This document shows, piece by piece, positions 35,768-49,049 of a DNA stretch of 64,000 nt; position 1 is the first letter of the stretch, and each line of letters begins with the position of its first letter. A program made the position numbers and the translations under genes. The stretch is taken from NCBI RefSeq assembly GCF_000237925.1, contig NC_031495.1, positions 60,928,939 to 60,992,938 on the forward strand, read 5' to 3'. The DNA comes from Schistosoma mansoni. Lineage: Eukaryota > Platyhelminthes > Trematoda > Strigeidida > Schistosomatidae. The notes beneath the pieces were generated by a model. It worked only from the letters and a program-made list of their open reading frames with translations, did not search any database and was not told the DNA's origin.

Positions 35768-36546
35768 ATGAACCGGGAAGAGTCAAGCACTCCTAACAGC
35801 GCTCAAATGAACATTATCCACAAGACCGCGTTTCCGCCTCCGTATGTTTTTTCCACCTCTATTCGTACTTCTCTTATGCCTCCACCTTCTTTATGTGCAA
35901 ACATTGCTAATGAACCTATAATACGAAATGTTTCCCCCGGTCTTTCAAACAGAACTGCCCGAAACCTGTGTCAATTGAAAAACTTCACTAAGACGTTAGA
36001 CTCTCATGATACTGATACGAACTGTGTATTTGTAACCCGTAATATATATAGCCAACGAGATTCATCCTTCGCGTGATGAGATATTCGACAAGTTACGTCA
36101 TATGTCACATAAAAATTATACTTTCTTCGACTATTTAGGAATCGATCTTTATCCGTATAACTTATTGAAGATAGCAATTTCATCTAGCAAGAATGCAAAA
36201 AACTGCAATTTCTCGAGTGCATTGAAAGCCTTTCTATCCTCCAATGCAGTGTTGTTTCGAGAGGGATGTGTCAACGTCTAAACTGGCCTCAAGGATCGTG
36301 CCACCCGCTTTATTTACTGTTATCCCTGAAAAGTTGTTAACAAACGTATTTTTTAAAATTTTCATTTACTTTTGTGTGGCATGGGCAGGATGTTTGTCCA
36401 TATTAGGACCAGTATATTGCTCGGAAATCCTTATTTTCCAAAACTATGAAACATCATTCGAATTCGATCATAATGTAGGATTTGTTACAATAGAAGCACA
36501 ACTTACATGTGGTAGAACAAGTGACCAATCCTGCTGTTCGACTTAG
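35768..36546 (+). CDS. Possible orphan gene with micro-introns
   Basis: Three overlapping plus-strand frames follow one another: 35768-36076 (from ATG, MNREESSTPNSAQMNIIHKT), an open stretch at about 36048-36264 (YTFFDYLGIDLYPYNLLKIA), and 36244-36546. A 28-base GT-AG segment, GTGTATTT to ATATATAG near 36030-36057, would join the first two in frame. I recognise no domain. It may be a real gene with very short introns, as in NTAQ1 here, or a decayed one. Confidence 0.3.
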
Positions 36547-38477
36547 CGTACCAGACGAGAATAATAATCAGTTGACGAGAGATAGGATCTTCATTGAATA
36601 GTTGGAATGTTACATATGCCTAATCACCGCTTAACTCGAAGATAGTTATTATCATTATTAATGGCTTTTAATGACATCCTAAGAAGGTGGTCAGTCTCTC
36701 GTTTTCACATAAACGAACGAATGAGTTACCTTTGCATTCTTTGATTTCACTTGTCTAGATTACATTCCTCACGTTCAGCTCTCATTTTATTTGATCTTAT
36801 TTACCCTCTACTCACCATCTTTTTATTCTTCTCGCTATGTTGATGTGAATTGCAACAAATTGAGCCGGTATACACTTGCGTCAGGCCCTACATCAACTAA
36901 CCACTAAGCCAATGTTTCACAGATCATTGAGTAGGAGTTTGTTTTATAAGATTTTGGTGTAACTAACCTAGATGATGCCTGTCTCGTTTCCGAAACTTTT
37001 TAAAATCATATCTGAACATCGAAATAAGCAAAACATATCGCAATGATGGACAGTTATATGTCAGTTTAACTGATGTTGACAAATAAATAGATGAATTCAA
37101 TGAACTGCCCTATTTATTCAAATGTCATAACTGTTTTGATACTTTTTATATTTACTAGTAATAAACAGAAAAAGGTTGGAATACATAGTATGACGATTAT
37201 GAAGTAAAAAAAGGAAAGGGCGAAATTTGAATTATTCAAACTGTGATATAATAAGTTTACGTGCGTGCCTGTCTAACTTGAGACGATCAGTAAATATTAA
37301 TATTTAAATAATAATTGTTGTATATTCAACAACAGATTGGTTAATATATATATATATATATAATGAAGTGTGGAAAAAAGTAAAGGATTTCCCTATAAAT
37401 GTAAGTAAGTGGGCATTGTCATTGATATAGTGTTACTAATATCATATTTATATCTGAAGAAATGGCAACTACTCATATGATGTATATATGTGACAAAAAA
37501 TAAGTGGAACAATTGTCAATCACTTGATGAAGAGAAATATACATTACAGATGAGAAGTCAAAAAAAAAACATGGTTCTTCAGAAAAGATTCAAGTTCAAA
37601 AAGTGTCTGTCCTGTTTTGTAAGTTAGTAGTGAAAGTAAATTTTAAGTGGGTAGGTAAATAAAAACTGGGACCCAGATTAGTTATGTGTTCTACGTACCT
37701 CTACCAATGAAAGTGTTTTTTAAATAATAATCTTTCAGACATTATAAAGGATAGCAATGAATGTAGCAAGAAAAACTAATACATCAAAGTAACTTCTAGT
37801 TTCAGCTTGCGAAATATCAAACTGTTAATATTATAACATGATTACCTGTATTTTAGTAAAAGAGATATACATTGAATAATTCTTGTTTCATCATGTTTAA
37901 TACTTCAATTTGTATTACTGTGTTCCCCTTTCCATGGATGTTCATTTTACCAAACAACGTGAGACAGAGTTTATTAGAGTAAGGAAGTAAATTTTATAAG
38001 CTATATAACCTGAGGCTGTATATAACATGATTAAGTAAAAAAAAGATTTCACAGTAAAGTTTGCTTTCGGTTTGTATGTTTTTTCTAAAAAACGAAGTAG
38101 CAGAAGAGAGAAAACCTAAACAATTTGTGCTTTTGAATCATCCAAAAACAGCCTCTTACTGAGAACTATGGGAAAAGATAGAGGGAGAAATGTCTAGATT
38201 ATTCATTTCTTATCGTAAAATGAGCGTAAAACTCCAATTTTGTTACGTAAGTGTAATAACAATCGATATTTGATGAGATTCGTTCAAACTAATTTATTGT
38301 CCGCAAATCAACCTCTTCGCGTATTGAATTCTTTACGACGAAATCCCTGTCAAAGAATTATTGAAAACACTTATTAGAAGTAAGACTAAGTGGTATGCGA
38401 AAATTCAGTGTTCAGTTGGCATATATTTTAAGACATCAGTAATTTTTTAGAGTTTAAATACAGATATTTACTTCATC

Positions 38478-38482
<5 letters not shown>

Positions 38483-38542
<60 letters not shown>
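38483..38542. repeat. Compound (TA)n(GA)n microsatellite
   Basis: About 17 TA units pass directly into about 14 GA units. Confidence 0.95.
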
Positions 38543-39726
38543 TCCTGAAAATATATTGAAACCTTATGTATCCAAAAGAGTTTCGAATAACAGTATTTGA
38601 GATGTTCTCAAGATTAGTTAGCTGTGTTGGTGTACGCCTCTCAGTAGTGTTATAAGCGCCAATATAAAAACGCAGTATTTTTGAACACTCATGTTGTTTT
38701 GCATTTGTTTCAATGATAAAATAGATGGTTACCAAAACGTATTAATATTATTATTATTTGAATGCTAACGTTAGAATTAGATTGTAGAAATACCCCCCTT
38801 GAAAACCACGTTGGGATTGTTGCTTTCCTTATTATAAGATCCAGAACAAACATATTTCAAGATAAAGTTTTCAGCAAAATGTTTTTTACATTTTTTGACT
38901 GCACTGTGGAGATTCTGGCGTCACAGCTTACATAATCACTCAATTGTGAAATGAGTATTCTCGTCTAAACTAAATGATAAGCTTTTTATTTATGAGCTCA
39001 CAGAAACCGTTTAGTTGATAATTTAGTCACGACACGGCAATACACTAAAGAATCCTAAGGAAACGCAACTATGGGAAGAAAATGAATTTAAAATATTTTA
39101 AGCAATAAGGATATGACTGAATATAGACGAACCTAAGTTAAAAGCAATATCATATAATTGCAAATGGTGATTCACTAATTCAAACTGAAGCTTATAACCG
39201 TGTAAAAAGACTTACAATGACAACTTTGAGATACCTTTTTGTGATTTCCTTAACAGATACATCATGATAAATAGTGAGTCGGGATTCGACAAGTATGATT
39301 CCACGTACTAAGCTCTAGAGCATGGCTATGTGTGTACTGGATGAAAGAGAATGGTCTATAAATTCCAACACTAATTCTTTATTGAGTTAGGGATGATCGA
39401 CACACTGTTTTGATATTTCAAAGATAAATATCTTAAATCGAGACCACGATAATTTTAGCAACCTAGTGAAACATTGTCTATCCCTGAAGGTTGGCACTGT
39501 ATCCAGATTTCTGACTAATTATTTATCTAGTCAGGCTTAAAGCTGCAATTTTTTGGCAAACCAGTAGTTTTACACACAAAAAAAAACATTTGTCATAAAC
39601 AAAGGTATGATTATAGAAATATAGCTGTTATATCCTAGCGAAGACATGAGTACGAGTAACTTCCGGGACCTATCAATGGACGATTATTCTATATACATTC
39701 TTATTGTTTAACTATTGAGTAACTAG

Positions 39727-39729
<3 letters not shown>

Positions 39730-39789
<60 letters not shown>
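39730..39789. repeat. (TA)n microsatellite, about 60 bp
   Basis: A near-perfect alternating TA tract. Such tracts are often variable in length and prone to assembly error. Confidence 0.95.
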
Positions 39790-39792
<3 letters not shown>

Positions 39793-40303
39793 TATCATTA
39801 TAAGCTTCATTTTGGCCTATGAATTATGTTCAGTTTATTAATTACCGTCTCCCACGTTCACAGCCACATTTGGCTTGATCTTGTACAAATATTATTTTAT
39901 ATTTTATGGTGTGATGCGGTCTGTCTGCCTGATATATAAACAGAGTATGTTTGAAATAAATGATTCGCATAGATTCGTATAGCAGAAGCTGCAATTGGTG
40001 TTCTAGACTCAATTGGGAGGGCTAGGCGGACAAAGGATCAATAAGGACGCTAGACTACTCATACCAGTTGAACGTCATTGATTTGTCATAGTGTTAAGAT
40101 TAGACAAGTCGTATTTCGATTGGTGGATAATTCACGTGATAAAAAGCCGGACATAAGATCAATAACGAATTAGCATACGTCCTATTTTATATAAAGTCAT
40201 AACAATAGCAAGTAGGAATCTCTTGGGCGAAGTAGGTTATTGATAAAAATGTGTATAAGTATACAACATATTAAGATCTATGATATAATGTAACCCAACT
40301 TAC

Positions 40304-41368
40304 TTCTTGTCTTTCTCGTTGGTCATAATAAAAGAAATCATCGAAAATAGATAATGTATGTGAATATGTGGCAAGTACTTCCATTACTTGTTTGCCTCGT
40401 TCTAAGGGAAGTTCTGTAGTGTCACGAGAGTGAGTTACTGGTTTATTATCATTTGTCTCAATGCGAATATGTCTCAATGCAGTATTAGGAACATCTTTTA
40501 CAAATATCCATCGAACCGAAAATTTACCTTGCCATTTATCTTGAGCCCAAACACTAGCTCTAGCATTATAGTCAACACGAGAAACCATTTCAGCCATCCC
40601 ACAAAAATGTCCAGATCCATTGACTGAAAAAAATAAATATATTGGATATGCATGATTGGCCTCCGCAAATGCTGTGTCAAGCTTCTTGTTGCCTAGTTCT
40701 GTTGAACACCAGATAGAATACTTAATAGAACGATGAATATCATCTTCGGAAAACGACTTGATTACAAAGAATCTGGCCTTTTCTATGTGTGTGTCGAAAT
40801 CATTGGGGTTGATTACTTTAGCCAAACGTTGGTGCAGCGCCTCTGACTCACGTTGAAAAGCCTGTGCAGATCCATCTGAGGTTAGTAGGGATGTTGAATT
40901 ATTTGCAGAATGGTTACCATTATTTGAAGTACTCTTTAACTCAGAGTTAGACTCCGCTAAAGAACGTCCATTTCCTGACTGGTCCCCAGTATTGACTCGA
41001 TCTTGTTGTGTTAAATGCCCATTATTACACGAAGCATTTGCCATCAAAGAATTAGCCCTGCCAACTGAATAGTTCCCAGTAGAAGGTTGGAAAGACCTGT
41101 TTGCAGCTGTTGGATTGTGAGGATGAGATCTTTTCGCTGACCACCCTACAGAGTTTTGAATAACTGCAGCTGACCCTTTGGGTGGTTGTCCTGCTATATT
41201 AGCCCAAGTTTTAGTACGTGGTGAACTATTGACGGATGTAGCAATGACTGACGGTGCAGGTCTGTTACTAGCTGAAGTAGATAATCTACTTGCTGGATAA
41301 CTACTTGGATTGGATTGTGATCTGGATATATTATCGGACTTATCCATAGAACACATGCTATTACCAAT
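40304..41368 (-). CDS. YTHDF: YTHDF exon with the YTH domain
   Basis: It runs from an acceptor ending TTTTTTAG (41369) to a GTAAGT donor (40303). It holds the whole YTH fold and ends at [11 protein letters not shown], just short of the expected basic C-terminus. The ATG at 41356 is internal, as codons continue upstream in frame. Confidence 0.9.
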
Positions 41369-43922
41369 CTAAAAAATGAAGAAAATAGATTTCACATATT
41401 TCCCAGTAATATATTTAAATATATATGCAAGTAAATAAATTGATGTACATATTTGGCGTTTACCTATTAAGCAATAAGCCCAAATTAATTTATTCGTAAT
41501 TAGCTGATTTTAACATTTAAATGATGTAACTAAATGATAAGTGCAGAAGTTTCTGAGAAGTAAATTGTGAATCGAATTCTAATTCCCGACTGAGTAAATA
41601 CACAAACCTACAAAGCGTTTGGTCACACTATTAATGTTTTATTTATGTTATAAAAATCACAACTAATTTAAAGTTACTTGATGTATATTTTTAAAAGTAA
41701 AAAGTAATCGTTGCTCTACTGTCATATGCAACGCATCCCATTAGCAAGGCGAGATGAGACCATCAGGACAAATCACAGAGTAGTAGAGGTAGTAACAGTA
41801 CTAGCGGTAATAGAAAAGATCAGGCATCGAAGATACGACTCAGGAATATATGGATTAGCGGAATGAAAATAAAAATGTTATACAGTAATTCGGAAACTTA
41901 GGATTTAAGGGGAGACAAACAGTAAGTGCACCTATGCCATTCCAAATCAGTAAAAGCAATATTACCTCTTGGTTACGATAACCCTGTAAACCCCAACCAG
42001 GTAGTCTGCATCTACCTACATGGCTTAATCCAATTGCCACTGTCTCTATGGGTTGATGATAAATCTTGGTTTTAATAGTTGAGATCATGAATCAATTGAA
42101 GCTAGACCACCATGGAAAACCTGGAAGCACTGGACTGCCGTTTTGTCCTTATGTGGGACTCCTCAGCAAAGCGCATCCACGATCCCGCCTCGCGAGATTC
42201 GAACCTAGGACCTATTAGTCTCGCGCGCGAGCGCTTAACCACTAGACCACTGAGTCGGCATCCAACGGTGCTAATGTCTAACTTCAACCAATCCACAAAA
42301 TTGAGCTGCCTATAGCTTTCCTTCAACCTACATCAACCATCATCGAGTATCGAGGTAATCGGTTGGTGGGCGTACGTAGCACATGTTACGACCACCTTAG
42401 TTAAAGATTCACCACCTTACTAATCAATTTGCCATTTTTACCTACTACCCTGCATCTAACTCGGTGGTCCAAACATATATGAGTAATGCTTACAGAACAT
42501 TTGTGGTCGAATACTAGTAATCTAAGAGTGTTCTCTATCTTTAAAGCTTACATTTCACAACCAGAAAGTAGAACAGAGCGAACTGATGCGCTGTTTGGGT
42601 GTAAAAGATTATATTTTATGGATATGGTTTTGAAGACCTAAAAAAAATAATAACAAATAGATTTTCATGATTCCCTGTCAATCCAAAAAGCGCGAATTGG
42701 TGACTAAATAACCATATACAGAATATATGTAACTGTATTGACTTACTCTATTATTTTCTTTCATATGAGACCATTGTGTTACTGAAGCATTATGTAACTG
42801 AACATTACTTCCATTCCCAACAACTGAGGTTTCATAAAACGGGACATGCAACTGATTTAGCCCACTATCACTACAAGTTGCTGCCTCGACACCACATCCA
42901 ACATTTAGTCGACCGAATTCATCGATCAGATGTTGTGAGATTGTTTGGCACTGATTTACTGAAGCATAGGGATCCAACATATTGGCAGCACTACCAGGCA
43001 ATCCATTTACAAGATGTGATTGAGTTCCTTGCGATGAAAACGGATAGGCAGGTTTTGAATTCGGATGATGGTAGATGAATGAAACACCAGGGTCTTCAGT
43101 AGTACCTTGTTGTTGCTGCTGAGAATAGCATGCAGGTGCCGCGAAAACAGTATCTCCCATATTCGACGATGTATAATATGTATGTGGGTCTTTAGATGAC
43201 ATATTTGCTTCCGATGGACCTTGACCAAAGTGATTGATTGTATCATTTTCACCACAAGGTGACAATGTCAATTGTTGTCCATTTGAAGAAGCCCAGCCCT
43301 CATAGGGAACGACTGCACCAGTAGGCCTGTCTATAAATGAAGAGTTTGGATAGTGAGTTGGAGGAACAGTGAAAGGCCAATTAGGTAGGTTACCAAGAAG
43401 CCCATTAAGTTGGTTAGCATTAGTAACAGATGGTCTTGCGGAAGAACCAAAGTACATTGTTGTGAAATCAGCTGCTCTATTATTCATTGAGGGATTAGGT
43501 AAGAAAGACCGACCTGTTTGGCCAGAAACGGCATTAGCAGCACCCTGAGGAAGTGGATAAGCTGCAGCTGCTGCTGCAGCAACTGCAGCCAGCAAAGTCG
43601 CAGCATAAGGTGATGATAAAGAACTGGATGGAATATTACAAGATTCAGATAAATCCCCAGAATTTGAACAAGCTGTCATTGATGGATGTGTACGCATATT
43701 ATTCATCATGTTTGAAACAGCGTTATAAGCATCAGTATTAGACCAATCGTTTCTTCCAGAAGCCACTGCTGCTAAGGCTGCAGCGGCAGCCGCCGCAGCT
43801 GCATTTTCTGCATTTGGGGTTGTAGCTGAGTTAACTCCATTGCCCTCACCCATTCCATAAGACAAGTGCGAGAAAAGTGTCCCATAGTAAGCGTCCGCTG
43901 AATTATTGATACCATATATATT
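40304..43922 (-). CDS. YTHDF: YTHDF-type m6A reader, two main exons
   Basis: Two minus-strand exons join in phase 0: 42747-43922 (392 codons) and 40304-41368 (355 codons). The first encodes a low-complexity N-terminal half rich in Ala, Asn, Ser, Gly, Tyr and Gln. The second carries a linker ([12 protein letters not shown], like the TSWAAIARKP of vertebrate YTHDFs) and a full YTH domain: [54 protein letters not shown] and [20 protein letters not shown]. Tryptophans at the three methyl-adenosine cage positions are present. YTHDF proteins bind m6A in cytoplasmic mRNA and promote its decay or translation. First and last exons are missing. The 1.4-kb intron contains a hammerhead SINE. Confidence 0.9.
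41890..42065. repeat. Dispersed repeat, partial second copy
   Basis: It shares GGTTACGATA, CCCCAACCA and the flanking order with 6325-6450. It sits next to the SINE in the YTHDF intron. Confidence 0.45.
42080..42320 (-). mobile_element. tRNA-type SINE with near-intact hammerhead, subfamily 2
   Basis: On the minus strand a leader (GTGGATTGGTTGAAGTTAG) precedes a tRNA-like head with A box TGGTCTAGTGG and B box GGTTCGAATC. The hammerhead (about 42115-42175) has CTGAGGA, stem II GTCC/GGAC, then AAAAC in place of GAAAC and a GTC triplet. The change at G12 makes cleavage unlikely. The tail (GGTGGTCTAGCTTCAATTGA) is the same sequence that forms both arms of the palindrome at 10.6 kb. Confidence 0.78.
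42747..43922 (-). CDS. YTHDF: YTHDF N-terminal low-complexity exon
   Basis: It runs from an acceptor ending TACTTTGTAG (43923) to a GTAAGT donor (42746), open from end to end. It contains two polyalanine tracts ([18 protein letters not shown] and [16 protein letters not shown]), a short glutamine run and Tyr/Gly-rich stretches. Such disordered regions drive condensate formation in YTHDF proteins. The frame continues upstream of the first methionine, so the true start is in an earlier exon. Confidence 0.82.
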
Positions 43923-46900
43923 CTACAAAGTACATTTACAAATATCACAAAAATGCTTTAAATAATCAGATAGAACAACATGGTTTATGATTTACAAAGT
44001 GATTTAGTCTAGACTCGAAAAATAACTTGGTCAGATAGTTATGATTAGTAAGGAAACGATTCATTCTAATTTTCAACTAACGCTTTAAAAAATGTAAAAT
44101 GATGAAGCCGAAAAAATGCTGATAAAACCGTACACAAATGTTTTATGCTGTGTTTACAAATTTCAACTAAATGATCTCGTCTCTTGATCAAGATACCCAA
44201 GTATTAGACAGCAAACGTAACTCAGCAACCGTGTAGAACTAAATGGTTCAGATAATGTGCCATACCTATTGGGTGAGGACTTGATATTAATCGACCACTC
44301 ATATTCCATTACAAGAAGACGAATGAACCTGTAACTTGTCAGTTAAATTTAGTCTAAATTAATAGCCTGAAACTAAATAGACAAGTAGTAAACAGCTCAA
44401 AAATTAACACTTGTTTCTAAATTTCTAAAATTTTCCCACGAAGGGACTTTGCTTGATAGTTACGATATCGTTTCTGAACGTATCTAAACGTAAAGACAAA
44501 AATTAAATGGTGCACAGTTAATAAATAGCACTGGGTGGAGTTAGATGCTCATTCTTAAGACAAACAAGATGAGATTTATGCCCAAAAGGAGAACTTTTGC
44601 ACATTATCCAGCAGCTAATAGCTCCTTATGGTGATGAGTAGTTCCTCCATACAAATAATTTCCTAACGATCTTATAGAAAATGTTTACATTTTATACTAC
44701 ATGTCACAGTAAACAATTAATGCTTTATTTAAATGTGACAGTCCTAATCGGTTAATACTAACTATTATGACCAGAGTTCCCAAGTATAAACCTCATTATT
44801 TTAGAGAGAATAAGCTTAGACTTATAACTAAATGAATCAGTTATCTAGCTTACCTACAACTCTAGGTAGGCAACACATGGTGAATTATCCATTAAACGGC
44901 GTATTAGAGATACACTTTTAAATTATAGGGTTGGTAGTTTAGTTTTAAGTGAGCATATATGCTTTTTTTGTTTTCTATACGATATCAGCCTACACATGTT
45001 TCACGTAAAGAATTGCGGCTTTCAACAACGCTGAGTTAAAGCATAAACTATTGAGGAAATTTGTACAAACCAAACAGTTAAATAAAATGGCCAATCCACT
45101 GAAATGAGATCTTGCTATGTAATTCATGATCGTGACGAAAATCAATCTCTATCCTCTTCGTTAACAATCGAGAATTTATTTGAGCTACGAAATTTTATTT
45201 AGCGTTTTGAAAACGAATTAAATGGTACCATTTGAGTAAATATATATTTTATTTATTAAGAGATATCTTGCTGCTCATAAAGAATATAACAAAAATTTGC
45301 GACGGTACGACTGCTGACTTTTGCTTTGACAACCAAATGTATGGGATGTTAATTGTTACCAACGTACGATCTGGCACGAACGTACAACGGTCTAAATTAT
45401 CATGTTTCTCCAACACATGGAAATAAAACTTGGAAATATGATAATCGAAAGGTAAATAATATCAGATGCAATCGAAAGTCAAACATGAGAAAGGCATCTC
45501 AAGCAGAAAAAATGAAGTTAGTCAGTAAAAAACGTGGGAAAACGTGAGGATATAGAATGGACTACGGTAAAAAGTCATTAACAGAATACAGATTTAAGTA
45601 CCTGGCTTAAAGCCGCACATTTTGTACGGAGAATAATGTTACTATCTGTTTGGTCATATCGAAGTATATGGAATAGCATCCAAACTTGTGACCTCATTGA
45701 AAAAAAAGAAATGAGCTAACTACTAAGTCATAGCAATCATTTGGAGACAATGATGACTGAACACAGACTCGTTGTATGTATACAGTTTGTTCAGGCCAGG
45801 TTTTTCAAGCAAACATAACTGCTCCTAAAGTCAAGCCATACATTGTCTTTTACAGAAAGACTAACGTCATAATAGTGCTAGTCTATGAAATCATCAAATA
45901 AACTCAGGTAATACAGTGAACAGTCAGAAATCAACTCAGATTTCCGTTTCTTACAAAAACATAAATACCGTTTTGGTCAAGAATGCAAAAGAAACGACCA
46001 GTGAAAACAGTTGCTTGATTAAAAATAAGTCATGCATAATCAACGTAAAGCCTCGCACAAACGTTAGCCCAGGTCGACGTATCATATTAAAACGGCAAGA
46101 GGAAAGTAACAATATAAATGGTGAACAAATCAAAATAATGTATTACCAATGATAAGACATTGGGAATACAGTTCAAAAAACAGAATGGAAACGTATGTAT
46201 GAATGAATGATAAGCCTCAAGATCTACAGCAAGACAAATAGTGTATCCATCTGTGCTACAGTAACTGATGCTAAACTGTTACCCGTTTTCAACTACTATA
46301 ATTGTCACGCGGACCCCGACAAGGTAATCCGCATTTACCGAAATGCCTCAGACTGAGTCGATAACTCGACGGACTGATAACCACGACTGTAGCTGCCAAC
46401 TTGACACAGTGGCCGCGTTTTACATCGTGATGACTCAAATGAGTTATATTGACCAGAACACTTGCATCCTAAGGTTTTACCATGACAGAGGTAAGAATGA
46501 AAACAACAAACTTATGATCCCAGGACGACGTGTTCGGGACTGTACATGATTTTGACGGCATTATAGTGTTTCCGTCAGATAAAAAGTAACTGCTGAGATT
46601 CTGCTTTACTACAACTGAAGAAAGGGTCAAAATGTTGACCCTATAAACAGCACTTTATCTTACCCAACGGTCCCCCTTGGCCGGTGGAAAGCCCTTTGAG
46701 GTACCGAGCTAACACATCAAAAACTTTTCTCAATAGGGCCCTGTGACCGGCCTTAAGAAGTTGTCTCTCCATTAAGTCTCCTCATTCGGCCTGGTGTGCT
46801 CAGACGCTTTATTTCACTCGACTATCAAACTGAAACAGGACTTGGGTAGGACGCAAATATATCCTAGTGCAAAACGGTAAAATTCATTTAATCCAACGAA

Positions 46901-47431
46901 AAAATATCGGTGCATATTTAATGACTAATTAGGACGATTTTACACTCTTTCCCGCTCATCCTCTAGAGTTGGTTGGTTGAAAATGGGTCAGTGTGCTTTA
47001 GCGTGATCCCATATGGAACACAATTTAATTAAATCTGTCTTCACATCCTAGGATTTTGAGGTAATGCGATCAAGTTGTTAGGACTACTACCAATCCAGAT
47101 TCCTACTTAAATCTCAAGAAATATTCTTCCAGTGTCCACAAATCTCCTTATAACTTTAACAGCACTCGAAATTACCCTGCCCACAACCAAATTCCATTTT
47201 TATTACTAATATTTCTTCTATTTTTACCATCAAACCTCACCTTTCTTTGAATCCCCCCATGCTACCACTGCTAACATTTCGACGAAAAGTAAGACTTGGA
47301 TGAGGTCAACTTTAATAAACTGTTGATAGTGATGTTGGAGTAGATAAAAAAAAGCTAATCTGTGTGGGTTGTTAGCATCACACACAGGCATATTAGTCAC
47401 AGATCTAAGCAGATCGTGTAGATCGGAAATT
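43923..47431. other. Upstream of YTHDF; unassigned
   Basis: The YTHDF first exon and promoter are expected here on the minus strand. Plus-strand open frames at 45353-45547 and 45916-46152 are basic and Asn/Lys-rich without similarity. The stretch 46270-46980 is richer in GC and probably an old repeat, class unknown. Confidence 0.35.
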
Positions 47432-47955
47432 TATTTATTTAAACACATAAATATTGGTAAAAAGGGGCACCAGATACATATGCGCCACACAAACATCATT
47501 TGATTTGTGTGAGGGCTGTGATACTGCTCGTGTGCCCAAACTGAAGCAGGTGGTTTCCTCAGGGAGCCACACCCGGAGCCTTAGACCTAAAGGTCTCATC
47601 CACAAGGCAGTGGAGCATCGTGAGGCAATGCAGTCCCATGGTAGCCGGTGACCAACAATTGGTTCATACGCCATTCGTTCCATCAGGATACTGGAGCCCA
47701 TGTGCACCATTGGTTTGGAATCAGGGTTTGCCAACTCCCCTAGGTGGATTTTCCGTGTCCACCAACCCGGTTAAAGCGTCGGACACTCGCTTTTCGTCCT
47801 CTCAATTTCGTAAACAACACCCCCGCCACGAGAAGGCGGTGAGTAGGACTTCTCTGGCAGAAGCTATATTACGCATGGCCATGTGAGAGTATTTCGAGAG
47901 GGAGAGCGGACTCTCACCACCCTCGGCTGTACCAGGGCATTTGGGGGCAAGTGTA
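47432..47955 (-). mobile_element. GC-rich non-autonomous retroposon, copy 3
   Basis: This is a reverse-orientation copy of the family at 845 and 3782, with its TTTA tail complement at 47432. The frame opposite the tail is kept without indels at 47620-47886 (plus): SGYWSPCAPLVWN and QFRKQHPRHEKAVSRTS. It is visibly more diverged than the other two copies. Confidence 0.6.
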
Positions 47956-48675
47956 GTCGAGCCTGCCAGAAAAAGACATCATGTAGTGGGTTTTGTGTAA
48001 AGAAGTGTTACAGAGTATGCATACAGATCGAGAAACCTAGTTTTTGGAGCGCGGTATCGAGTCGGAAGTTATTTTAACACGTCCGACCCATTGACAACAA
48101 AAAGCTTGGTGTGAGCAAAGCAATCTGTGGGGTTGATGGGACGCTAACTAGAAACATCTAACAACGTTTTTGACGATGAGCAGTTCAGCTGGCCTGTTGC
48201 CTGAGTTAGTTTGTACACTCCTTGACTGATGGCCAGGTCTGTAAGGAAATCTAACTACTGAAGTATCACAGGTCAGTAGATCCAGACAACACCCTCCCCC
48301 CGGCTCTTTTCAGTGAGGATGGCAGCCTTTTGGTCAGGAAACTAACTAGATTTCGGGGCGGGGTCTAGGAAACATCGTGGGATGGGGGGACTACCTTCTC
48401 CAACGTTAAAAAAGTCATACATCATCTATACAATGAACATCGGCACCCAACCGTTACAAGTAGTGAAAGCTTTCGAATCGTTCATCATTTGCGGACACTT
48501 GAACCGGTTAAAAAAAAGCAGACAGGTGGTTAGTTTGTGGTATGGTGTTGTGGTACCTGTTTAAGTTTGGGCACCTGGGTAGTATCTCAGCCCTTTCACA
48601 AATCAAATGAGATTTGTGTGGCGCATATGTATTCGGTGCCCCTTTGTACAAATATTTATGTTTAAATAAAAATAA
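47956..48675 (+). mobile_element. Related element sharing the same 3' tail
   Basis: The last 110 bp or so (48560-48675) match the tail of the GC-rich retroposon in the plus orientation. The preceding 600 bp are unlike copies 1-3. A third tail-like end, ATATTTATGTGTTTCATTAAA, lies at about 49021-49045. These may be longer relatives supplying the same 3' end. Confidence 0.45.
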
Positions 48676-49049
48676 TGAAAAATGGTATTGTGGTACGAAG
48701 GCTTAATCGGGATGGAATCTGTCGGTCCTTCACGACTCCTTTGTTAATATCCTAGACATAGTGCAACACAATGGCATGAGAAGTTATCAGAAATGGCCCA
48801 GAATAGAAGCCAGTGGCAGTCCCGTGGCAACTTTCCGTTACTTAATATGTGAATCTTAACTGACATTCTTTCTGGTTGTACTCATAATTTAACTGCTTCT
48901 CCCACAATATGTCACTCTCGTTTACTTTACTATTTTTTTCTTATCATACCCCCTCCCCTACTTTTTTATGATCTTGCTTTCGTATTGCACGACAAATTTA
49001 ACTTGATACTCGTTTGCACTGATATTTATGTGTTTCATTAAATAAACGA

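Larger units (their letters stand above)
36560..40303. other. YTHDF downstream region with microsatellites
   Basis: The final YTHDF exon or exons should lie here on the minus strand, because the exon at 40304 ends in a GTAAGT donor just before the family's basic C-terminus. I could not identify them. TA runs occur at about 37346-37362 and 38483-38516, the latter followed by a GA run to about 38542, and a run of about 60 bp lies at 39730-39789. Confidence 0.45.

Noticed and set aside
38454-38735. Minus-strand frame with alternating residues
   Set aside because: It is generated by reading through the TA/GA microsatellite.
42180-42260. Possible tRNA gene on the minus strand
   Set aside because: The A and B boxes are good, but the sequence continues directly into a hammerhead and SINE tail, and the acceptor and anticodon arms do not close properly. 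It is a SINE head.
42776-43741. Plus-strand frames over the YTHDF N-terminal exon
   Set aside because: The minus-strand exon has matching splice sites, phase and family-like composition; these frames do not.
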